DNA from: Certhia americana
Lineage: Eukaryota; Chordata; Aves; Passeriformes; Certhiidae
Direction: 5' to 3'
NCBI GenBank assembly: GCA_018697195.1
Contig: CM031858.1
Span: forward strand, 81,475,133 to 81,539,132
DNA length: 64,000 bases
The notes below the pieces were generated by a model. It was not told where the DNA came from. It worked only from the letters and a program-made list of their open reading frames with translations, and ran no database searches. Shown piece by piece: positions 1-11,800 of this stretch; positions within the stretch are counted from its first letter, which is position 1, and each line of letters opens with the position of its first letter. The translations under genes were made by a program, and so were the position numbers.

Positions 1-1200
1 TTCAAAGTATCATTTGTGTGGACATGGATGTGGACAGTCACTGGAAGAAAGATGGAAACTACATCCTAGTAACTGCAGTTTGCTCATAAATGGAGCTTGT
101 ATATGTAAATGTTGTGAAGAATTCCAATTGCTGATAAGTAATTTATTTCATGAAATATGTACTGGGTCAAGGAATTTGAACAATATAATATGTATATACC
201 TTGACAGGGTCTGGAAAAAATCCTAGGGCTACAACTTTTGGATAGTGCTCAGGAGAAGTGTTTTGCAATTTTGTCTTTTCTTAAATGCATTCATTCACAG
301 TTGCAGGAGCAGGGAGAGGGAAGATATGGACCTCTGATGCTTTCTGATAGGGCACTGATTACGTTTTTTTTTCTCATGTGTTGCTTTTGTATTTCTATAA
401 GAGTGAGAGAAGTATGTTTCCTCCTTTCAGTCCCCATTCCAGACTGGTAGTTTCTCCATCGGTGATCTTCCTGGATGAGTGTCTGGGATGCTTTCTCCGT
501 TCCTTCAATAGACCCATTCATTGTGGTTGGAAAGTTTGAAAAAAGTTTGAAAGAAAGGCTGAAAAATCAATGTCATTTTAAGGTTAGTAAATAATTTAAT
601 TTGGAAATCATAAAACTGAGTTATAAAGCTTAAATTAATGTAAGTTTGGTTTTTCTATCATTTACAAAGATTTTAGCTTTTTAGGACTCTGGTAAGTTTT
701 TTTATTCCTAATCAGTGTCTTGCATCATCAAAATGTCATAAAATTTTTATGATTTACATTGAGAAAAATGTCTAGTGACTGTAATTTGCGGTAGAGATAG
801 AATTGGTTTATTGTAGTGCAGCTTTACTTTAGTTTTTCCACTACTGACCAGACTACAAAATTAAAGCTGCCATAAGATTTGTATTGAATTAAATCTGTAT
901 GGTGACCACTGCATCCACTTGAGTCAGAGATGGTGGGAACCCTTGGTATGCTTTGAACTAAGAATGTGTGGGGAAAGTGTGTCCTTGTGAAGTTGTCAGA
1001 GAGGATGTTACTACACATTCAGTTTCCTCAGGAGCTGTAACAGGTTCCCTAAACCCAGGAAATGATGAGAAAGTAAAGATTTGAATAGAAACACTGACGT
1101 TAATATGAACCTTTCCATCTTTATGAAAGTTTGGCAGGTATAGGCTTGTCTGATTTTAACCTACAATAGATTGATTCCTGTCAAGAGCCATCTTAAGACA
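1..1200. other. Non-coding, no gene seen
   Basis: This is AT-rich unique sequence. The open frames are short (76 residues or fewer), overlap on both strands and carry no recognisable domain. No repeat family, RNA gene or promoter could be supported. Confidence 0.7.
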
Positions 1201-1238
1201 GCACTGATAGAGGCTAAGTGTAGCTCACCTAGAGCTTT

Positions 1239-2044
1239 TTGAGACTGGAACTTGAGAGAGATTCTGAAGGAAGGGCTACTTACATGAAACTCCAACTGAA
1301 CTTGAAACAGTGGTCTTGCTTTGTGATGGAACTCATGTTATACCTGCAGCACCAAAGGGGTCACTTAGCTTTGTCTACCCCTCTATTTGCTGTTATATGC
1401 ATCATCCACTTTTGCTTTTGCGACGTCTGGATGAAAATCTACTTTAAAAAAATAAGTTTGAGGCAGGTAGTCCTTGCCTTTATGCCCATCTACTCAGCTG
1501 ACCTGATGCCCTTTAAGAAGCATAACTTTACTGCATATTTCAGAAAGACACATTTCCTGGCCAAGATTGACTTCAGGGAAGTCTGCGAAACTCAAGCAAC
1601 AGAATCTTCCAAGAGAACCTTTTTTTTGTGACCACAACACCAGGCTGGGATCATAACACAGAGAATTGCATCTCTCAGTGGGCTGTGACTGTGTCAAAGA
1701 TAGTATTTTGGATATCCAGTTTCTATATGGGCTTCTTTCTGAGTTTGGGATGGAGTTCATGGTGGGCCCAAGATGGAAAGAACAATGAAGACATGGTAGA
1801 CTTCCTTTGTAGACATTGGAAGTTCTACTGTAAAACATTCCTGTTCTTGGAGGTCAGAATGTGGTTTTGCAGTAGGTTCTGTCACATTGAAAAGAGCTTT
1901 TCTTTACTGTTACTTGTGCTTGATAGGAAGAAAGTTGCTTTTGTCTTGGAAATGGTAGGCATCTACCTTAAGCATCTAAGCCTCAAACCAATTTCTTCTT
2001 CCATCACCTCTGACTTGGGGCTTTTTTTTCCTGTTGGAAGATGA
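1239..2044. other. Stop-poor block with overlapping unassigned open frames
   Basis: Two plus-strand frames (1239-1631, 130 residues; 1628-2044, 138 residues) and one minus-strand frame (1494-1838, 114 residues) overlap here. None shows a motif, signal peptide or family resemblance that I recognise, and both strands are open at once, which argues for chance or for an eroded repeat rather than a gene. The plus frames are rich in Phe, Cys and Leu, as expected from translating T-rich DNA. I treat the block as non-coding and record it only because stops are rarer than in its surroundings. Confidence 0.35.
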
Positions 2045-2317
2045 TGGAGTTACCTTCATCTCAAATGTTTTCTTTTATTATTGTTTCTTTCTATTTCTGA
2101 CATAGCCCCTTCTCAGGATGTGTCTTAGAGCTTCATCTATGGTAAAGAACTTGGGTTCTTGTGACATCTGATTCTTCGCAGCTGATGAATTGACAAGTGG
2201 TCTTTTTCTATCTTGGATTAACCTGGATTGTGGTTCTTTCAATTCAAATTTTCTAGAATTTATTAGTGTTTACCGCTGATTTAGTCTCTTCTCTTCTTGT
2301 AGTTTTGTTAACCATTA

Positions 2318-2351
2318 AGAAAAACCCCCGACAAACCAACAAAAACCCTCC
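2318..2351. repeat. A/C-rich low-complexity tract
   Basis: Runs of A alternate with runs of three to five C. It is the complement of the G/T-rich tracts found elsewhere in the window (for example 55691-55804). Confidence 0.6.
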
Positions 2352-5027
2352 AGACCTGTAGGCTTGAATCCCATCCTTATGTTTCAAAGAATAATCCACA
2401 AAGTTTTAGAAGCTTTTGTTCTTCCAGAACCATGGAAACAGTTGGAAGGTTTTATTGATTTGAGTCAAAGATACAAATTTATTCATACTAACATACTTAT
2501 AGAAAGGTCTAACCCTGGAATTACATCTTCTCTCTGATGAGGAAATGCAACAGAAGTAGAATCACTGTGGTCATATGGTAGAATGCCTAGTCTTGTTTTC
2601 TCACTGCAATTTCAGTATGCTGACTTGAGTGCTAAGCAACCAACTAAATGGTGTCAATCACAATGCTGCCATCCTGCAGTTAGACAAAATGAATTTCTTC
2701 CATGTGCTCTGTTATGTACTGTGTGGTTGGCATCAGTTATTTTCCTTTCTTTCTCCATCATTTTCTGGCATTCTGTGCAGTTACAAAAGGCAAATTTGCA
2801 TAGCTAGTGAACAAAACCAGATTTGTGGCTTATTTCTTGCATTATTAGCAAGAAAATTACTTTTGTACTTATTCTACAATGTCTTGCACAGAAAATGGTG
2901 CATTGTTGGAATTATATACGAGTGAATAATAGCTGAGACATATGTTTACATTGACTGTTTTTCTCAGCTCTGTTTTTCTCAGACTGTTGTACTTCAGGTA
3001 GTAACATGACTCCTGCTGCTGTTTTGTTCTGCTAGTTGAACAATTCTCATAGTGTTAAGTCTTGGAATGATTGCATTTTTAGTGACTTCTAGCTAAGAAT
3101 AAATATTGCCGTTCTTTTGAATACAAAATGTAAATGACAGAATTCTATTCATATTTTAACTTGAGTTTTTATGTAGAATTACCATGTGAGAATAGTAACG
3201 TAGTTTCTCTTATTTAGGCATTATTTTAAAATCATGTTTACATATAAATATTAAAGGATTGTTTTCATCATAGTAATCAACCTTGAAAGAGATGATAGGC
3301 ATTGATTTTATTGATCTAATAATTAAAGAAAATAGCTTCAGTATGATTTCTGTAATTTTTTTCTCAATGTTATGCTAATCAAGGATGTTGGTGCACCTGA
3401 TTTTGGTGAGTGAGTTTCTTACCAACTAAGGTGTGGGGATTTTCTGTGGTATAAGCCTGTACTAATTCACTGAGTGAATGCATTGTAACATCTTTGACAA
3501 TTTTGTTGGTAAGTCCTTTGAACTTAATTTCTTTTGTTTTCTTTGTAACACTAATGGATCACAGGTATTTTCTATGGAAGTCATGTAACTTTATATTGTG
3601 GTTTCACGTTTTTCTACGGATTTATATCTCTGTCCCATATCTTCATGAAATCAAGCATTGATGCCTTGAGATTATGACTTTTACCTGGATTACCACAAGA
3701 TATAAAATCATGTAAAAAGCAATCACTAATGAGTATAAAACTGTTGGCATTGACGTGGAATTTCATGTAGAAATATGAATATTCTCAATTTCTACAGCTA
3801 CAGCTTTGTGGGCAAAATTATTTCAGATGGGATTTTGTGTAATGATGTACTGTGAGTACAAGATTCCTCATTTAGACATCCTGTGTAGATAAGCATATTA
3901 TGAAGTTAAATATTTGTTTATGCTGAATGTGCCCCCACATAATTGCAGGTACCTGTAACACATGGTGCAAAAGTAAAGGCAAAGCTTAAAAAATCTGCAT
4001 TTCTTTTATCTCATAAAAAGCTGGAAAACAGTGTACTGTCTTATTTCTTCTTCTGAATTTTCTTTTTTTTTTCCAAAATATGTTCTGTGCAAATGAACTT
4101 AAATTCCAAGAAACGTCTCTTACCACTTGAAGATCTAGGCTAATGCCTCTGGAAAAATGGATATAGAATTTTTTTCCTGTAATAGTAATAACATTTGTAG
4201 AGATGAAATTGTCAGGCTAGCTATTAATACCCCAAATTAAGCCTTACTCATAATCTTCAGCATGCTGAAGATAGTTCTTGATATATCCTTTGGGAAATCC
4301 ATACAAAATACTTTGCGTTGTTTATGTCTGCTGAGTTGTAGCAAAGCTGTGCACTTCTTACTCTCCCTCTTTTTAACTGGTTTTTGGCTGTTGGAAATTT
4401 TTGTAACCCTATGAAGAAAGATGGTATGCATATTTTAATCTATGCAATAACATCCCATATTTGGGGTTTATTCACATGTGTTAATTAGGCTCAATTCATT
4501 CCATATATTTGGGAGCTGCTGAAAAGGAGAAGTGACAGCAATTGCCAAATTTAATGTTGGAAAAAGAGAAATGGATGTACTGGGTTTATGAGTAGTTTCT
4601 TTTGGGACAGGAAAACCTGAGTTTTGTTTATTTCCCCAGTCAGAGTACAGGTTTAAAGAGTAGCAAACTGAAGGCATTTATGAGAATAATCAGCAGCACT
4701 CATTACTAGCTGCTAACTGATCTGAATTTTAACTGATAGAGGGATATGTGTGTAGAGGTTTAGATGTCAGCAAAGGTCACCAATAAAAAAGAATCTATTG
4801 AAGATATTTTTAGCACCTAGTATTGTTCACTGAGGTACCTACTTCACCGTCTGCATATTTAGGCTGAAAATTCCTGTGGAAATTTTACCCATCAGCTTCC
4901 TTTCCTGTGACACAAACAATTAAGCAGCTTTAATTTTCAATAGCTGTTATCATCTGTCTGTGTCTCACTCGCTTATGTATTAGAGATAGTCTGGATGGTC
5001 CTGATAAGATATAGTTTAAATCTCTAC

Positions 5028-5048
5028 TTGACTTGAAGTTCAAGTCAA
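5028..5048. repeat. 21-bp near-perfect palindrome
   Basis: Arms TTGACTTGAA (5028-5037) and TTCAAGTCAA (5039-5048) are exact reverse complements separated by a single G. It may be chance or a dimeric protein-binding site; nothing nearby assigns a role. Confidence 0.6.
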
Positions 5049-5990
5049 ATGTTAATTGGTGTTTGAATGCTTTTGATTTAATTTTTTGGTCTGCTATATC
5101 TCTTTTGAAACAGATGCTGCACTAAACAATGCTATTCTTTTCTGTTGTTTTGAATTTGAATTTTTAAAGTAAAATCTTCCTTTGATAGAATTGTCTCCTT
5201 TTCTAAGTTTAAACTTTATACACTTCTGAAAAATCATGAAAACCAGGCAAAAGTTTTGAGTTTGTGATTTTCTTTAATGTAGTATTGAAGAATAAATGTA
5301 TAGAGTTTTGAAGGAAACAATGTAAATATAATACAATTCAAATGGTGTTAACATTCAGCACTAGTTTGTATTTTAAGTACTGAATATCCTGAGTTCTAGA
5401 AATGTGTATGTATGCATTTAGTGGCCTGCCTATGCAGGAAAACTTGCAGAATTAGGTCTTTAAACATTTCAAGCATCTCAAGATATGAGTCAGATAAAAC
5501 TGTACATTTCCAGACAATGTTAATGAAAATGTTAAATAATTCACACAAATCATTGCATAGAAAATACTTGGAATAGGTTTTGTGAAATTTATTTCCAGTT
5601 TTGCAATATACCCACTGCCATTTTTTGAAAATTGTAATTTAAAATGCATAATTTGGTAATGCTTATAGGAGTTATTATCCTGAATTAATACTTCAGCATT
5701 TTAGAATGTTCAGTATAAAACTTTAATGTCTTTGTTTTTATTAAAGCGGTTTCAGAAAAAAACCAACATAATTTCCTTCTACTTGAGAGCTCTTTATGTC
5801 TACTATTCTTAAAGAAATAAATTTGTACGGTGCCTTTTTCTGTGAGAAACTAAGTCATTATTTAAACCATGGTCTGACTATGCCTACTAACTTGAAAACT
5901 ATCACTTGTTCAAAAGGTCTTTGCACTTTCATGACAGGGTTTGTTGTATGGGTCCAGTGTGGTGGGGAACTATTACCAGAGTAATAGTTA

Positions 5991-6027
5991 TTTTTAACTA
6001 TTTTTAACTATTTTTAACTATTTATAA
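5991..6027. repeat. 10-bp tandem repeat, about 3.5 copies
   Basis: The unit TTTTTAACTA is repeated three times exactly and followed by a degenerate partial copy. It is a small AT-rich minisatellite, likely from replication slippage. Confidence 0.85.
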
Positions 6028-6030
6028 CCA

Positions 6031-8452
6031 GCACTTATTGTTGTCAACATAATTTCTAATTGGCACCTCTTGGAACTTAACTCTCATTTGACTTAAGGTA
6101 CATAAGGAGTCATTCTACTGGCAGTGGTTTGAAAATATTTTCAGTTTAATTGCTGAAATGCTCTTAAGCTGGTTTGTGTCCACAGAGTAAGAGCATCCAT
6201 GCTGTGCTCTGCTTTGGCATCACAGAATGATCTCAAAACCATTATAATTTTGTGTGTTGTTTGGATCTTCACTAACTCTTCCCCCCCACCCCAGTTTGTT
6301 AAGTCAGAGGATACTGTTGTAGGTTACTGAGCAAGACTGGAAAGTTCTTTCTATTGTGGCTTTCTGTCCACATTGCACTCCAACAGTGTTCTTCATTCAG
6401 TGGCTATGATTGTGTGAATTTCCCAGACTGACCAAAGCAGGGATGTGAGAAGTGGGAAAATAATTTAGGAAAAAATGTGGAGTATGAAACTTCCAAATTT
6501 TATTAACATAGCATGTGTGATTCTTATGAAAAGCTGAATAGGTTGTGGAGACAAAGGGTAAATCGCAGTCGTGGGAACATCTCTTATGTATGACCCAAAA
6601 AATGTTGTATCAATGTCAAAAATATTTGGCTTCTTTGCAGATGGTGTCTGTCTGGAAGAATTGTAAGCAGTAAGAACAGAGCAGCCAGCAAAGGGTACTG
6701 TCCCACTTGCTCGATCTACATTTCATATCTAGGATCTCAATTCTAGAATAAAGGTGATTAAAGCATATTTAGTAAGTAGTTTGGTGTCACTAAAGATAGA
6801 CTTCTAAAACTGTACGGTGACACAAGGACCTTTCAGCCTCTCTGGGATCCACAGGAAATTGTAGGATTCAGACTGGCTTGTACTGCCCCACTTCTGTGGC
6901 TTTAGGCTGCCAGGCAAAGATTTTCATACCTGGGGCAAATCCTGTTCTTTGTGTTTCTGTTGCCAAGAGCAACCCTGACCAAAGCAGTTCCACCAACACT
7001 GACTGAACCCGCTCCTGGTCTGTCTTTCACTGGTCCTTGCTGAGGTGACATTGTTTTTCTGTTCTGCAATATGGGATTTCAGACCATCAGGGAAGATAGC
7101 ACCTCTGCTCCAGTCTGTCATCTGAGTAGCTGGTTCTCCTGTTCTGTTTCACACTGTCCCCTGTCCTTTGATATAGATTCTCCTTGGCAATATTTACATT
7201 GTTGCCTGTGGTTGGTGTGATGCTGTTTATTGAAATGTGTTTTCAGCCTTCACCCAGCTCTAGACTATCCTGGAGTTTCACTATCATGATGAATTTTTCC
7301 CCCTTTCTCACTCTCTCTCTTTTATTTTCCTTTTTATTTTTGGTCTTGTTTGAAGGAGAAATCCTCCACTGAAAACAGGAAATTTGCACATCCTACATAG
7401 TTCCAGTTACTTGCAGTACTGCTGTCACCTTTATGCAGATAGTCTATCCTGGTCCTACCCTCAAGACTCTAGTCAAGTTCCTTGATCTTTAGACTTCTCT
7501 CCAAGCATGCACAGGAATTGTTAGTTTGTATAGTTTTGTTGGATGAACAAGACTTACTCAAAGATTTATTTTCTGAGTGTTTTTAGAGTACTAAAGAAGG
7601 TACCTCAGCCTCATCTTGTGGAAGCCAATATTCGCATAGACATAGCATTTATTGGTGACCTGGAACCCCTGGTTTATCAATGAGGAATCACTGATCACGC
7701 CCAGAGGAAGTTCCTTCATTCAGTTTTCTGAGGTGGACGTGAACAAGCATTTTCTCATTTAAGTTGTTAGCTGTATACAGATGTACATCAAATGTCATTT
7801 CTTTGGTCACTTCTGCAGAAGTTGGGTGCACTGACATTATTAAAAGTGTTACATAAAAGCATGAAAAAGCTTTGAAAAGATTGGTGTTTCATTTAATTAG
7901 TAGTTCAATATATTTTATCAACTTTTTGGACAATATTTTTGACAATAATTTATGCTGTGTTTAGTCTTTTTTCTCTAATATTTTCCTGAGATCCAGGGCT
8001 AACTTTTTTTGAGGTAAGATGACATTAAAAAACTATCTGTGGGCTTTTTCATTCTTCCAGACTTTTCTGGGAGTTGGTTTCCTGTTTGTTTTCATATCAG
8101 CAGTGACATAAGAATTTCTGCTCTAACAAGAAGGATGATATTATAAACAAGAAAAGAAAAAACAATAGGATATGTTTGAGCCGGCTTATGGTGTAAGTTA
8201 AACCTTAATATTACTGACCTTTATCTCACTGTAACAGAGGCAGAAAGCAGCAGGCACTGCCTGACTCATTTCACTTCACAAATCTTGACTATGTTTCTCA
8301 TCGTGCTGCCTTTCAAAAGGGAAGAGGGAGCTTTGCAGCACAAAGCATGCTGTCCCTGATGCTGAAGCCATGTGCTGGGGCAGGCAGGCTCCGTCTTGAA
8401 ACACATGTCACTTCACACAGGTCGTGTTAATTGCATTGCTTATGTGACTAAC
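6031..8452. other. Non-coding unique sequence
   Basis: There is no recognisable gene or repeat family. The short open frames (70 residues or fewer) at 6924-7121 on the minus strand and 7184-7372 on the plus strand show no domain. Confidence 0.65.
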
Positions 8453-8855
8453 TGTTGTGGTTTAGGAATGGCATTCTCTAATTTAGTGCTCCCACCATCA
8501 CTCACTCCCGAGGTGGGATGGAGAGGAGAATTGGAGGCACGAAAGGCCAAGGTCATGGGTTGAGATAACAACAATTTACTGGAAATAGCAATGAGATATG
8601 AAGACAAACACTAAGGCAAAAATATGAATAAAAAAAGCTTAGGTGGGTGAGTCACATTCAAAATGCTCAGGACAGGATTTTACCTCGATTCTCCCTCCAT
8701 CACGCTTACTTGACCAGAAGGAACCACTTCTCCCCTGAAGAGGCTCTCTTCCCCATACCCTAGGCAATGACATGATGTACTATGAAATAATGTGATGGTC
8801 CTGGCCATGGCCCCTCCTGCCTACTGCAAGAATTAAACCTGCCAGAACTAGGACA
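8453..8855 (-). mobile_element. ERVL-like solo LTR, minus orientation
   Basis: Read on the minus strand, this 403-bp segment begins TGTCCTAGTTCTGGC and ends CTAAACCACAACA, so it has the TG...CA ends of a retroviral LTR. Its end resembles the CCAC(A/G)ACA end of the LTR at 51560-52140, suggesting the same broad ERVL-type group, though the bodies differ. No internal retroviral sequence (primer-binding site, gag, pol) flanks it, so it is a solo LTR. The flanks are CTAAC on the left and CTAGT on the right, matching at only three of five positions, so any 5-bp target duplication has decayed. I recognise the type from avian genomes; the exact subfamily name is not certain. Confidence 0.7.
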
Positions 8856-11800
8856 CTAGTTTAACAGTGAGTTTTGATAAGAGCAGGAAAAAAGTGCTGC
8901 TGGCAGCACTGAGCTTGAAAGATCACACGCAATTTTTCCATGAGTTTCTTCCTGTACCCAAGATTTGAGCAGCAGAAAAGAGATGCTTAGTCATATGTCA
9001 GAGGGTGCTGTATTTTAAAATCAGTCCCTGATTGCTCCTTTCTTTTTTCTTTTTGTTGCAGAAATCCATAATAATAAAGGAAATGATAGAATTTATCTTT
9101 CTTTAATCAGCATATTTATTCATGTACTCCTGAAATAGACTTTAAGTTTTCTTCAAGCTTAGGTTTGAATTATTTCGCTAGCAGTGTGTCGAAGTATTAC
9201 CAGTAAGAGATGAGAAGCTAAAAACCCAAGGCAGTGAAAGCTTAAAGGAAAGAAAGGAAATGTCAGTAATTTTGTTGGCAATGTCTGGAAATTTCTACTT
9301 TCCTTTTCCTCTGCAAAATGTGTTCAGAGAAGTGCTCCTGAAACTGAGTGCTTCACACAATGTGTCTGACTGCTGTTGAAAGAGATTTGCATTTTTTAAC
9401 TGACCTGAACAACTGCAGTTACTATGTTATATGTATTTGCTAGCAATTCTTCAACTTAAATAATAAAAGATTCAAACTTCATTTTGTAAGTTTTATCCTA
9501 ATAATATTTTTTCTTTGTTTGTTCCCTGCAGGCCTTTTTCCCTAAAGAATATAAGAGAACTTTTATTTGTCTATTTGCTTGGTTTTGTTTTTATTTATTT
9601 TTCCCTGGAAGTTGAAGATGACCAGTGAGTTAGGAATACAGATTCTACTTAATTTTGACTACTGAGTCAAAGGCTCCTTCTTACAGGCTCTAGACTAAAG
9701 CCCAACCATAATCAATCACAGCCCAGTTTTTGAATCAGGTTATTGAACCTGGTTGTGTGACATTGTCATGTTTAAGCTGATCCATCCAGAATTGTGGCTG
9801 AATCCAGATCTGTATTCCTCCAGTATTTGTAGATGAAGTTTATTATTCCAGTATCTAATATAAAAAGTGCTTGAGGTTTAAATAAACTAATGAGCTACCC
9901 TCATTTTGTTTTTGAGAAAAAGGATGAAATACTTTCTTAAAAGTTTCTAAGCATTTAAGATTTAAACAAAATCGGTGTTAGGTATGTGTCAGGGGTATTC
10001 AAGCTGTGATTGCACTTAAGTTGTAGCATCTCATTATTATTTAACTTGTTTTTCTTTCTTAAAAATTTCCCTCAAGCATTTTTACCAAAAGACTTAATTT
10101 TGTTTACTTTATATTACACTGTTTCACTAAACTGTGAGGAAAGTAGAAAATATTGGCCAGTTTAGGAATTCCATGAAGTAATATGGCTTTTAAAGGTCCA
10201 TCTGGACCTTTAAAGTTACAGAAGAATGATTCTTTCCAATTCGCAACATGGAGTTACTTTACTGTGGAGATACAAATGTCTGTATTTCAAAGGGAAATTG
10301 GAACAATATCAGAGGTGCAATCTCTGTGAAATACCTGTGATTTTCTCTCTTCTGGTATTCTCTTCATTTCATTATGAAGAAAATCAGTGAATGTGAACAT
10401 TGGAAGGATAGCTGTAAGGGATCTCAGCTTCAGAGGCAAATAATACTATTTTATCCTATTTCTTGATCACTAATTGTGTATTACCATTATGGATAACTTT
10501 ATGGATAAGTTTAGTTACTTGAATTGAGTTCTGCCAACACAATGAGGTGTACTGAAAAGAGAGAAAATATTTATGCCTGGATATGTACAAAAGTGGATTC
10601 AAATTAAAGCTATACAATTATAATTGAAAGGGTATGTGATGGTTAGGTGATACTGGTATGTTATTAATCCTTCCAATATTTATCTGCATTTACTTCTACT
10701 TTTGTTTTACCTACTCATTCTTAAAGCATATCACCCTTTAGGAAAACAATAAACTCCATGGTAGATATCAAAAGGTCTAGTTACTTCAGGTGGCTGTTTT
10801 GTATTACGGCATGTATGGAATGCTAAATGAAAAACAATTGGGCAAGTATGGAGTAACATTTGGTCATTAGGTCCAGAAACCTATTTTTAGTTTCCATTTT
10901 GTGCTTTGAAAGAGGGGACAGTTGATGGTAAATTGTTTTTGACTGCATACATGGGCAAATTTTTTCTTTTCTCTTCTGTCTGACTAGTATCTGGAGAACG
11001 GTCATGTGACCTGCATTTTCCTGGGAGTCTTGGAATCTTTCTTAGACACTCTTTGAGAAGACTGAGTTTTGTGTGGGGAGCAATTTCAGGATTACTTCAA
11101 GTTCCTCTAGTGTGTTCTTTGAAAACTAGGTGTGATAATTAATCCAAGGCAAGAAAGCAGTACAATATTGGTGAGAATTTAAAAATAAACCAATTCTTCA
11201 TGTGGGTATATGTTGTGCTTCAGGGGCTGTTTGGACTGTATTAACAGCATGACACTAAACCCCCAATATTTAACCCACAGCAGAGCTCTTTATTTCTGCC
11301 GCTGTGCCAAGGACATGAGTGATAATGCCTTGGGAAATTAGCAGCCCAGTACCTATACTTTCCAGGGATCATAAGTTGCAATCATGTATCTCTACTTATC
11401 TTCAGAAAAGAGTAGAATAAACAATTTATTTGTCCTTTGGGACTGTTTTCTCCAGGCACTCAAAATCATGCCTTTTTCATGTATTCTGCTGCCATAGCAC
11501 ATTAGCAGTATCTGGTGACATGACTAGATTTTTCTTTCCCTAAGCACAGAAAGTATTGATATGGGGGTTTTATCAGATTTTCAGAAATTCATGCCTCTGA
11601 GATTAATGGGCCACTGTGAGGAAAAGAAATAAATCTAGGGTTGAAATGTTGATAAATAGTATACATATTGTTAGAAAAAGGAGGGGAAAAATTAAATCAA
11701 AGAGAAGTCATCTAAAAGTAAAGTCTCCCATGAAGGTCAAAACCTCTACTGCCAAAGAAGGTATACACAGTAGTCAGAGCTGGAGCTGTGGCCTCAGTAT

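Larger units (their letters stand above)
2045..5990. other. Non-coding unique sequence
   Basis: This stretch is AT-rich with many short homopolymers and no open frame above about 100 residues. Apart from an A/C-rich tract near 2318 and a small palindrome at 5028, I see no repeat family or gene. Confidence 0.65.
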
